From Deltaproteobacteria bacterium (GTDB lineage: Bacteria > Desulfobacterota > DSM-4660 > Desulfatiglandales > HGW-15): a stretch of 10,268 nt of DNA. This document shows, piece after piece, positions 1-5,679 of this stretch. Position 1 is the stretch's first letter, and every line of letters starts with the position of its first letter. The translations under genes were made by a program, and so were the position numbers. The DNA lies in NCBI GenBank assembly GCA_016932235.1, contig JAFGDF010000079.1, positions 1 to 10,268 on the forward strand, given 5' to 3'. The notes under the pieces were generated by a model that was not told the DNA's origin, did not search any database, and was given only the letters and a program-made list of their open reading frames with translations.

Positions 1-190
1 CGAAAACCTTGGAAGCAGGATAATTGCGTAAGGTGCATGCCAGGCGGGCAGAATGCTCCTCGGTTGTTCAACCTTATCTGGTCCTGATAACGACTGAGAT
101 GACCCCCTGCCCGCCTCGTAAGGCGTTATGCGTCAACCTTGCCAGGAACGAGTTCGACCGAAAAAAGAGTTTCCCCTACCGCGATCTTTA
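1..190 (+). repeat. Dispersed repeat, copy 1 (left end cut by window edge)
   Basis: This stretch aligns with 947-1170. The 20 bases at 26-45 are identical to 974-993, the 16 bases at 141-156 are identical to 1122-1137, and the A-tract plus TACCG(C/T)GATCTTTA right end (161-190) is recognisable in both. Copy 1 is about 33 bases shorter in the middle because it lacks the hairpin-forming segment of copy 2. It has its own internal hairpin, with GGCGGGCA (43-50) pairing with TGCCCGCC (109-116). The left terminal inverted repeat would lie just outside the window. Reading copy 1 in the frame that is open on the minus strand of copy 2 meets a TGA stop, which argues that the repeat is non-coding. It lies directly downstream of the 226-507 gene. 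Confidence 0.8.
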
Positions 191-225
191 TGCAATTTTC
201 GGACATTAGTGAAAAACAATATAAC

Positions 226-507
226 TTATCCCTGATATCCTGCGATTAATTCCCTTAGAGCCGGCCTGATAAATATCTCATTCAGATCAAAATCTTTGAC
301 AGACTTGATAAATATAGAGATTTTGTCTTCCGAGGAAGCCAGTGAATTAATTATCAAGATTTTCTTACCATGTATAGTGCAAAGGCCCCCCGGGAAAAAA
401 GAGCTCTCTTTTTGTATCTTTTCATATCTGACTTCTACGCCCAGGCTGTTGGCAAGCTCTTCCAGTTGGCTTAATATCGCTTTTTCATCAAAATCCGCTC
501 TTTTCAT
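226..507 (-). CDS. Conserved-looking small protein of unknown function, 93 aa
   Basis: This is a soluble 93-residue protein with no signal peptide, membrane helix or metal-binding cysteine pair. Visible landmarks are a charged N-terminal helix (about residues 5-22), a GGLC turn (40-43), a hydrophobic strand ending IIN (50-54), and a C-terminal NEIFIRPALRELI segment (76-88). The pattern of helix, beta-hairpin and terminal helix looks like a small folded domain. I do not recognise an assigned function and propose none. The start at 507 was preferred over an in-frame ATG at 579, because the longer form would overlap the zinc-ribbon gene by 59 bases. With 507 the gap from the upstream stop is 13 bases, typical of translational coupling. 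The Shine-Dalgarno is only an A-rich AAAAGAAA. It is the second gene of a two-gene minus-strand operon and ends about 36 bases before the copy 1 repeat. Confidence 0.75.
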   Translation of the reverse strand: MKRADFDEKAILSQLEELANSLGVEVRYEKIQKESSFFPGGLCTIHGKKILIINSLASSEDKISIFIKSVKDFDLNEIFIRPALRELIAGYQG

Positions 508-520
508 TTTCTTTTGCTGA

Positions 521-835
521 TTATACCCTTTTCCCGCAAAATGGACAGAATCTAAAACCGGCTTCAATGGATCTGCCACAGTTGCCGCAATAACTTATTG
601 GACCGGCTTTCTGTATTTCCACACTTTCTCCGCCCTTCTCGGGCAATACGGCACCGCATCTGTCACACTCGATAAAAGTGGGGCCTTTTTTTAATCTTAT
701 GAGAGGGATAAAAAAAATTGATAAATAATGATCCATCCTGTAAAGCCTGGCTTGAAAAAGACCACATGAATCGCATATTCTCGGCTGCTCATCAAGCCTG
801 ATTTTTTTTGGTTGAATACCGCCTATGAAAAACAT
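521..835 (-). CDS. Double zinc-ribbon protein, 104 aa
   Basis: The protein contains four CxxC knuckles. C21/C24 and C57/C60 form a first ribbon, split by a hydrophobic DHYLSIFFIPLIRLKKG segment (residues 35-51). C83/C86 and C97/C100 form a compact C-terminal ribbon of the zinc_ribbon_2 type, with the classic YCGNCG...FCPFCGK layout. The N-terminal half, starting FFIGGIQPKK, resembles small zinc-ribbon proteins seen in many bacteria. Such ribbons commonly act as protein or nucleic-acid binding modules, but no specific partner can be inferred. Residues 36-46 are hydrophobic but too short and too flanked by charge to be a confident membrane anchor. An AAGGA Shine-Dalgarno lies about six bases before the ATG. 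It is the first gene of the pair with 226-507, and the complete copy 2 repeat sits upstream. Confidence 0.85.
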   Translation of the reverse strand: MFFIGGIQPKKIRLDEQPRICDSCGLFQARLYRMDHYLSIFFIPLIRLKKGPTFIECDRCGAVLPEKGGESVEIQKAGPISYCGNCGRSIEAGFRFCPFCGKRV

Positions 836-909
836 GGAAAGTCCTTACTTTGATCTAAACACTCATGGCCCTCAGGGGTCTCCACAATGCATGAAAATAC
901 CACCCTACG

Positions 910-1174
910 GTCTCAGGATCACGGTATGGTGGGGCCTTTTTGAACGGCGAAGACCCGGGGTAGCAAATTCATAGCGTAAGGTGCATGCCAGGCCTCCGGA
1001 TCGTAGAGCCTACGCCTCGGAGAGCGGGCGGAAACCTTCTCCGGTCTTTCCAACTTGATCCTTCGTTGCAGCGACTGAGAGGGTTTGTCGCCCGCTTCGT
1101 AAGGCTTCATGCGATGAACAAGCCAGGAACGAGTTCGCTCGTAAAAAAGGCCCCCCATACCGTGATCTTTAGAC
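910..1174 (+). repeat. Complete MITE-like repeat with terminal inverted repeats, copy 2
   Basis: The left end GATCACGGTATGG (917-929) is the exact reverse complement of 1155-1167. The match continues inward as GGGGCCTTTTT (931-941) against AAAAAGGCCCC (1144-1154), with one bulged T at 930. A weaker match extends outward to GTCT at 910 and AGAC at 1171. The core is therefore about 251 bp between inverted termini of roughly 25 bases. Inside are a hairpin at about 996-1025 (CTCCG...CGTAG / CTACG...CGGAG) and a degenerate direct repeat: CGTAAGG...CATGCCAGG at 975-992, and CGTAAGG...CATGC...GCCAGG at 1098-1127. No transposase is encoded. Related to 1-190. A minus-strand frame is open across the whole element, but the corresponding frame is stopped in copy 1, so I treat it as non-coding. 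Confidence 0.85.
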
Positions 1175-1287
1175 ATAATGTTGAATTATATGCCGACATT
1201 GTTAGCATTTATTTTCTTGTTAGATTCTGAAAGAAACCGCTCTTTATATTCTGCATAAGATGGATCCGGAGATTTAGCTAATTTAGT

Positions 1288-1311
1288 CCCTGATAAATTA
1301 TTTATCAAGGG
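1288..1311. promoter_or_regulatory. Near-perfect palindrome upstream of the deacetylase gene
   Basis: CCCTGATAAA (1288-1297) and TTTATCAaGGG (1301-1311) are inverted repeats separated by TTA, with a single unpaired A at 1308. No U-tract follows, so it is not a standard intrinsic terminator. It lies about 80-105 bases before the ATG at 1394 and upstream of a possible extended -10 element at 1343-1351. An operator for a dimeric regulator is the simplest reading, but this is inference. The rest of 1175-1393 shows no gene. Confidence 0.45.
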
Positions 1312-1342
1312 AAAATAGTTGATGGAACACCTTTTGAATTTG

Positions 1343-1351
1343 TGTTATAAA
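1343..1351 (+). promoter_or_regulatory. Possible extended -10 promoter for the deacetylase gene
   Basis: TGTTATAAA matches an extended -10 (TGn followed by a TATAAT-like hexamer, 5 of 6). It would place the transcription start near 1358, about 36 bases before the ATG. No well-spaced -35 hexamer is present: TTGATG at 1319-1324 is 21 bases away. Extended -10 promoters can tolerate this, but the call is weak. Confidence 0.35.
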
Positions 1352-1381
1352 TATCGGTATTACCTTTTTTATAAATTTAAA

Positions 1382-1387
1382 AAGGAG
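1382..1387 (+). promoter_or_regulatory. Ribosome binding site fixing the deacetylase start at 1394
   Basis: AAGGAG lies six bases before ATG 1394. The same frame stays open back to TTG 1319 and ATG 1322, but neither has a comparable Shine-Dalgarno. The extra residues are a low-complexity Tyr/Leu/Lys-rich stretch unlike the family N-terminus. Confidence 0.8.
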
Positions 1388-1393
1388 ATATTG

Positions 1394-2446
1394 ATGAACA
1401 GAACAGGGATATTAAAAGACGATAGGTTCATGGAACACAACATGGGACCATATCACCCCGAGAGCCCGAAACGCCTTGAGGCGATCTATGCAATGTTGGA
1501 AGATCCCGACATAAGGAACAAGTTTCACACGGTGCCTGCCAGATTTGCTGAAAGACATGAACTCCTGTGGATCCACTCAGCATCATATATAGACAGGCTG
1601 GAAGACACCAGAGGGAAGGAATATACTTATCTGGATCCCGATACCCAAACATCAGCAGGATCTTATGACGCGGCCCTCCTGGCTGCAGGTGGTTTGTGTG
1701 AAGCTATCTCTATGGTATGTTCAGGGGAACTGGATAACGCCTTTGCACTTGTGAGGCCTCCCGGACATCACTCTGAACAGTCACGCGCGATGGGATTTTG
1801 CATCCTGAATAATATCGCGATTGGCGCCAGATTCGCCCAAAAGGAGTGTAAACTCAAAAAGATTCTGATAGCGGACTGGGATCTTCATCACGGTAATGGG
1901 ACACAGCACTCTTTTGAAGATGACTCCTCGGTCCTCTATTTTTCCACACATCAATATCCCTATTACCCTGGAAGCGGAGCAAATAACGAAATCGGAAAAG
2001 GCGAGGGAAAAGGTTTCACCGTAAATGTCCCTTTATCAACAGGCTATGGAGACGGTGAATTTATCAGCATCTATGAATCCATACTGAGATCCGTCGGTAC
2101 CGCATATAATCCCGATATAATCCTTGTCTCCGCAGGTTTTGATATCCATGCAGACGATCCCCTTGGAGGTATGCGTGTGACGCCAAAGGGTTTTGCCGGA
2201 TTGACAAGGTCAATAATGGATATTGCCTCAGCGTGCTGCAACGGCAGGCTGGTTATCACTCTTGAAGGGGGATATGACCTAAAAGGGTTGAAGGAATCCA
2301 TCAAGGAAGTCTTAATGGAATTATCCGGATTATCAAAGACCGATACCAGATTGTTAATGGATAAAGCTGATAAAAACATGGTGGACGAAGCGATACAACC
2401 GGTTAAAGACTCACTGAGAAGATACTGGCCTGATCTTGGTTCCTGA
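1394..2446 (+). CDS. Histone deacetylase superfamily amidohydrolase, 350 aa
   Basis: This is a zinc-dependent deacetylase of the arginase/deacetylase fold, the bacterial class II HDAC / acetylpolyamine amidohydrolase / AcuC-like group, which removes acetyl groups from acyl-lysine or acetylated polyamines. The whole active site is visible. RPPGHH (121-126) carries the tandem catalytic histidines H125/H126. DWDLHHGNGT (161-170) provides zinc ligands D163 and H165 and charge-relay D161. SAGFD (246-250) provides the third zinc ligand D250. LEGGYD (290-295) carries Y294, the transition-state tyrosine. The N-terminal HNMGPYHPESPKRL (15-28) is also typical. Length is normal and there is no signal peptide, so it is cytoplasmic. 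Substrate cannot be read from sequence: lysine-acetylated protein and acetylpolyamine are both possible. It appears to be monocistronic, with the next gene 133 bases away behind its own promoter. Confidence 0.95.
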   Translation: MNRTGILKDDRFMEHNMGPYHPESPKRLEAIYAMLEDPDIRNKFHTVPARFAERHELLWIHSASYIDRLEDTRGKEYTYLDPDTQTSAGSYDAALLAAGGLCEAISMVCSGELDNAFALVRPPGHHSEQSRAMGFCILNNIAIGARFAQKECKLKKILIADWDLHHGNGTQHSFEDDSSVLYFSTHQYPYYPGSGANNEIGKGEGKGFTVNVPLSTGYGDGEFISIYESILRSVGTAYNPDIILVSAGFDIHADDPLGGMRVTPKGFAGLTRSIMDIASACCNGRLVITLEGGYDLKGLKESIKEVLMELSGLSKTDTRLLMDKADKNMVDEAIQPVKDSLRRYWPDLGS

Positions 2447-2497
2447 GCACGCGGATGAAAGGAATGATAAAAAGACCTTTTTCCCATCTTTTGTAGC

Positions 2498-2527
2498 TTG
2501 AATCGAAATTAATTTTTTGTTTATAAT
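2498..2527 (+). promoter_or_regulatory. Sigma70-like promoter of the pilT operon
   Basis: TTGAAT (2498-2503) and a perfect TATAAT (2522-2527) are separated by 18 bases. Transcription would start near 2534, giving a leader of about 45 bases before ATG 2580 that includes the GGAGG Shine-Dalgarno at 2566-2570. Confidence 0.65.
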
Positions 2528-2579
2528 ATGAGTTATTAAATTATTTGCAATGCACTATATCAGGTGGAGGAAATAATAC

Positions 2580-3662
2580 ATGGCTCAAATAGACGCCTTT
2601 TTTAAATTGATGAACGAGCAGGGGGCATCGGACCTGCATCTTGTCACCGGGCAACAACCGGTTCTCAGAATTCAGGGGGATTTAACGAGGGTTAAATATA
2701 AGGAGCTTGATAATGACGGCTTAAAGGCCATGCTCTATGAGATTGCTCCTGAGGATAAAGTCAAGGTATTCGAAGAAACGGGAGATGTTGATTTTGCCTA
2801 TGAGATCCCCGGGCTTGCCAGATATCGGGCTAATTTCTTTATGCAAAAATATGGTGTTGCCGCGGTTTTCAGAGAGATCCCTTCTGAAATATTGTCCTGT
2901 GAACAACTGGGGTTGCCTCCAATCGTTCGCCGGCTCGCTTCCCTCCCCAGGGGGCTGGTTCTGGTAACGGGTCCGACGGGAAGCGGTAAATCCACAACCC
3001 TGGCCGCAATAGTAGATGAAGCGAACAGGACTCGAAAAGACCACATATTAACAGTTGAAGACCCGATTGAGTTTGTGCATAAAAGCAAGGAAGCCGTAGT
3101 CAATCATCGTGAGGTCGGGCTTCACACCAGGTCGTTCTCAGCGGCGCTTAAGGGTGCTCTCAGGGAAGACCCTGACATCATCCTTGTAGGTGAGATGAGA
3201 GATCTGGAAACAATAGCCCTCGCAATCGAGGCATCCGCGACAGGCCACCTTGTTTTCGGAACACTTCATACAACGAGCGCATCCAAAACGGTGGACCGTG
3301 TCATCGAAGTTTTTCCCGTAAACCAGCAGGCTCAGATACGAAATACGCTTGCAGATGGGTTGCGCGCAGTAGTGGCACAGAACCTGTTTAAAAGAATTGA
3401 TAAGAAAGGACGCTGCGCCGCGCTTGAGATTATGATCGCCATTCCTGCCATCAGAAACCTGATCAGGGAATCCAAGACATTTCAGATTCCGTCGGCAATG
3501 CAGACGGGCAAGAAATATGGTATGCAAACGCTGGATGACGCGATCATGGGTCATTTGCAGGCAAAACGAATCAGCGCGGATGACGCCTATGCCAAATGTA
3601 ACAATAAAGACATGTTCCGGCCCTTTCTGAAAAATCCGCCAACTGACTTTACGGATGCATGA
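2580..3662 (+). CDS. pilT: Type IV pilus retraction ATPase PilT
   Basis: This is a hexameric secretion-superfamily ATPase that disassembles the type IV pilus at its inner-membrane base and drives twitching motility. An N-terminal PAS-like domain opens with the conserved SDLHL (17-21). The motor domain follows in canonical order: Walker A GPTGSGKST (131-139), Asp box TVEDPIEFVH (158-167), Walker B IILVGEMRD (200-208, catalytic-type E205), His box TGHLVFGTLHT (221-231). The PilT hallmark AIRNLIRE (290-297), needed for retraction in studied PilT proteins, is intact. It separates this protein from the extension ATPase PilB, as does the absence of the PilB four-cysteine motif. At 360 residues it is slightly longer than the usual 340-350. 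GGAGG lies nine bases before the ATG. It is the first gene of an operon with a second PilT-like ATPase and a zinc-ribbon/pseudo-receiver protein. Confidence 0.96.
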   Translation: MAQIDAFFKLMNEQGASDLHLVTGQQPVLRIQGDLTRVKYKELDNDGLKAMLYEIAPEDKVKVFEETGDVDFAYEIPGLARYRANFFMQKYGVAAVFREIPSEILSCEQLGLPPIVRRLASLPRGLVLVTGPTGSGKSTTLAAIVDEANRTRKDHILTVEDPIEFVHKSKEAVVNHREVGLHTRSFSAALKGALREDPDIILVGEMRDLETIALAIEASATGHLVFGTLHTTSASKTVDRVIEVFPVNQQAQIRNTLADGLRAVVAQNLFKRIDKKGRCAALEIMIAIPAIRNLIRESKTFQIPSAMQTGKKYGMQTLDDAIMGHLQAKRISADDAYAKCNNKDMFRPFLKNPPTDFTDA

Positions 3663-3749
3663 TTTTAACTTTGAAGCTCGGTTTTCTTTAATAATTGACC
3701 ATTAGCCCGTAAGGCTGGAAACTCACCAATTTTTCAGGAGGATGAAGCT

Positions 3750-4925
3750 ATGAAACAACAGGACTTGGATAATATTCTCACAACTATGCTTGAATCGTAC
3801 GACGGAGTTTCAGACCTGAACGTAACTGTTGATAAACCGTTTCAGGTGGAAGCGTCAGGACAGTTGAAACCCGTCAACACAAAACCCCAGATCGACAGGC
3901 TAACTCCTTTTCAGTCCGAAATGTTCGCTCTAAACCTGATAAATGGCGATCGCCGTCTGACAAAGATACTTCTCACCGAGGGTTCATGTGATTCATCATA
4001 CCAGCTTGCAGGAAAGGCGCGGTTCAGGGTGAATATTTTTTCTCAAAAGGGTTACTATTCCATAGTCATGAGACAGCTCGCGACAAGGATCCCCACGGTG
4101 GACGAGATGAAATTACCCATGGCCTTCCGAAAGATGACCGAGGAAAGAAACGGTATCATCCTTGTTACAGGGGCCACAGGTAGCGGTAAATCAACATCCC
4201 TTGCTGCTGTCCTGAATGAGATAAACGAAAAAAAGCCCGTTCACGTTGTCACCCTGGAAGACCCGGTGGAATTTGTCCATTCCCAAAAGAAGGCGACATT
4301 TAATCAGCGGGAGATGGGAATGGATTTTGACACATTCGCTTCCGGGCTCAGGGCAGCTTTAAGACAGGCCCCTAAAGTAATCCTGGTTGGCGAAATGAGA
4401 GACAGGGAGACAGTTGAGATTGGTCTTTCAGCGGCTGAAACAGGTCACCTCGTTGTGAGCACTCTGCACACCGTCGATGCCGGCCAGACCATAAGCAGAA
4501 TAATCGGCATGTTTGAACAGGAAGAAGAAAAACAGATAAGGATCAGGTTGGCCGATACGGTAAGATGGATAGCCTGTCAGAGGCTTCTTCCAAAAGTCGG
4601 AGGAGGCCGCGTTGCGGCATTCGAAATTATGGGCAGCAACCTTAGGGTGAAAGACACCATTCTAAACGGCGAATCCGAAGGGAAAACATTCTATGAAATT
4701 ATCGAGGGAAGCAGACCATTCGGAATGATGACTTTCGACCAGTGCATAGCGGATCATTTTAAAAACGGCCTGATTACCGAAGAAACCGCGATGAGTTATG
4801 CCTCCAGAAAGGCCATAGTAGGAAGAGCTCTTGACAGCATAAAGTCGGCAAGAGGAGAAAAAACAACATCCATTGAAGAGCTTTCACTGGATGATAAATA
4901 TGGAAAAGACAATAAACGAAGATAA
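3750..4925 (+). CDS. Divergent PilT/PilU-like ATPase, 391 aa
   Basis: This is a second retraction-type ATPase. Walker A GATGSGKST (141-149), Asp box TLEDPVEFVH (168-177), Walker B VILVGEMRD (210-217 region, E215) and His box TGHLVVSTLHT (231-241) are all intact, so it should hydrolyse ATP. Two signatures differ from its neighbour. SDLHL has become SDLNV (21-25), and the AIRNLIRE segment is replaced by LRVKDTILNGE (298-308). The C-terminus has an extra charged tail of about 40 residues (352-391). In organisms with PilT and PilU, the PilU-type paralogue needs PilT and boosts retraction force. A similar accessory role is inferred here, though orthology to PilU itself is not established. A Shine-Dalgarno AGGAGG sits before the ATG. 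The 87-base gap after pilT holds only a small AGCC/GGCT hairpin. Confidence 0.93.
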   Translation: MKQQDLDNILTTMLESYDGVSDLNVTVDKPFQVEASGQLKPVNTKPQIDRLTPFQSEMFALNLINGDRRLTKILLTEGSCDSSYQLAGKARFRVNIFSQKGYYSIVMRQLATRIPTVDEMKLPMAFRKMTEERNGIILVTGATGSGKSTSLAAVLNEINEKKPVHVVTLEDPVEFVHSQKKATFNQREMGMDFDTFASGLRAALRQAPKVILVGEMRDRETVEIGLSAAETGHLVVSTLHTVDAGQTISRIIGMFEQEEEKQIRIRLADTVRWIACQRLLPKVGGGRVAAFEIMGSNLRVKDTILNGESEGKTFYEIIEGSRPFGMMTFDQCIADHFKNGLITEETAMSYASRKAIVGRALDSIKSARGEKTTSIEELSLDDKYGKDNKRR

Positions 4926-4948
4926 CTGAAAAGCCCAGGAGGAGATCA

Positions 4949-5665
4949 ATGGAAGTCATCTGCAATCACTGCAATGCGAAACTGAGTGTGCCTGACGATA
5001 AGATACCAAAGGGGCAGATGTTTAAGATCAGCTGCCCCAAGTGCAAAGAAAAGATCACTATCGAACTTCCGAATGAAGAAATAGACGAACAGACATCCTC
5101 TGAAAACGATTTCTCTCAGACCGGAAAACTTCACTTGAAATTTATCGAATCCAAGCGAGAGACAAAAGACCAAGAAAAAAGTTACAGCTATGATGACTTC
5201 AGCGGCGACGAATCTCTTGAGTTTATTGAAGGAGATGCAAAACTCGCATTAATTTTAACGGACGACCCTGATAAAACCGAAAAGATAAAAGCCATTACAG
5301 AACAGCTCGGATATAGATGTATTCCCTCAAAAAATACAAGAGATGCGCTGGGCAAACTTCGTTTTCATAATTTCAGCTTAATTTTTCTGTCCGAAGGTTT
5401 CGATGGCCAGGAATTGTCAAACAGCCCCATCATTAATTATCTCAACCACATCTCCATGTCATCCCGTCGTAAGATCTTTGTAGCCCTGATGTCCGACCGA
5501 TTCAAAACAGCCGACAGCATTATGTCTTACGCCATGAGCGCTAACCTTGTAATTAATCCCAAGGACATGGAAAAAATCTTTTCGGTATTGAAGGCCGGGA
5601 TATCGGAATGGGAGAAATTCTACAAGGTATTTATGGATACGCTGGTTGAGGTGGGAAAAGCCTGA
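4949..5665 (+). CDS. MJ0042-type zinc ribbon fused to a degenerate receiver domain, 238 aa
   Basis: The N-terminus (1-40) is an MJ0042-type zinc ribbon: C5-x2-C8 and C29-x2-C32, with the characteristic VICNHCNAKLSVPDDKIP opening and the KISCPKC second knuckle. Residues 41-97 form an acidic, Ser-rich, probably disordered linker. Residues 98-218 have the alternating beta/alpha pattern of a response-regulator receiver: strand ALILTDDP (100-107) with an acidic pair D105/D106, and strand FSLIFLSEG (142-150). The phospho-acceptor aspartate expected at the end of that strand is replaced by Ser148. It is therefore probably a pseudo-receiver that signals by binding rather than by phosphorylation. There is no output domain. 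It starts 23 bases after the ATPase stop, with a strong AGGAGGAG Shine-Dalgarno. Co-transcription suggests a role in controlling or localising pilus retraction, which is inference. Its stop is only 14 bases from the convergent kinase gene. Confidence 0.8.
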   Translation: MEVICNHCNAKLSVPDDKIPKGQMFKISCPKCKEKITIELPNEEIDEQTSSENDFSQTGKLHLKFIESKRETKDQEKSYSYDDFSGDESLEFIEGDAKLALILTDDPDKTEKIKAITEQLGYRCIPSKNTRDALGKLRFHNFSLIFLSEGFDGQELSNSPIINYLNHISMSSRRKIFVALMSDRFKTADSIMSYAMSANLVINPKDMEKIFSVLKAGISEWEKFYKVFMDTLVEVGKA

Positions 5666-5679
5666 GACTGTTTGAAATA

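Noticed and set aside
24..209. Plus-strand 61-aa open frame in copy 1, and similarly 985-1230 in copy 2
   Set aside because: Both are repeat-derived frames without a good ribosome site, and they do not encode matching proteins along their length.
508..579. N-terminal extension of the 93-aa protein to an ATG at 579
   Set aside because: It would overlap the zinc-ribbon gene by 59 bases, and the added residues look like an out-of-frame shadow of the zinc-ribbon coding sequence.
919..1176. Minus-strand 85-aa open frame spanning the copy 2 repeat
   Set aside because: It lies wholly inside the repeat. The equivalent frame in copy 1 contains a TGA, and the predicted protein is Arg-rich without a recognisable domain.
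1319..1393. N-terminal extension of the deacetylase to TTG 1319 or ATG 1322
   Set aside because: No Shine-Dalgarno at those starts, a strong one at 1382-1387 for ATG 1394, and the extra residues are not family-like.
2458..2482. Intrinsic terminator after the deacetylase gene
   Set aside because: The only pairings are AAAAAG/CTTTTT with a two-base loop or AAAGG/CCTTT. Both are too weak and GC-poor to call.
3663..3749. Cyclic-di-GMP (GEMM) or other riboswitch between the two ATPase genes
   Set aside because: The gap is 87 bases with only a four-base-pair hairpin, and the conserved GEMM core elements are not visible.
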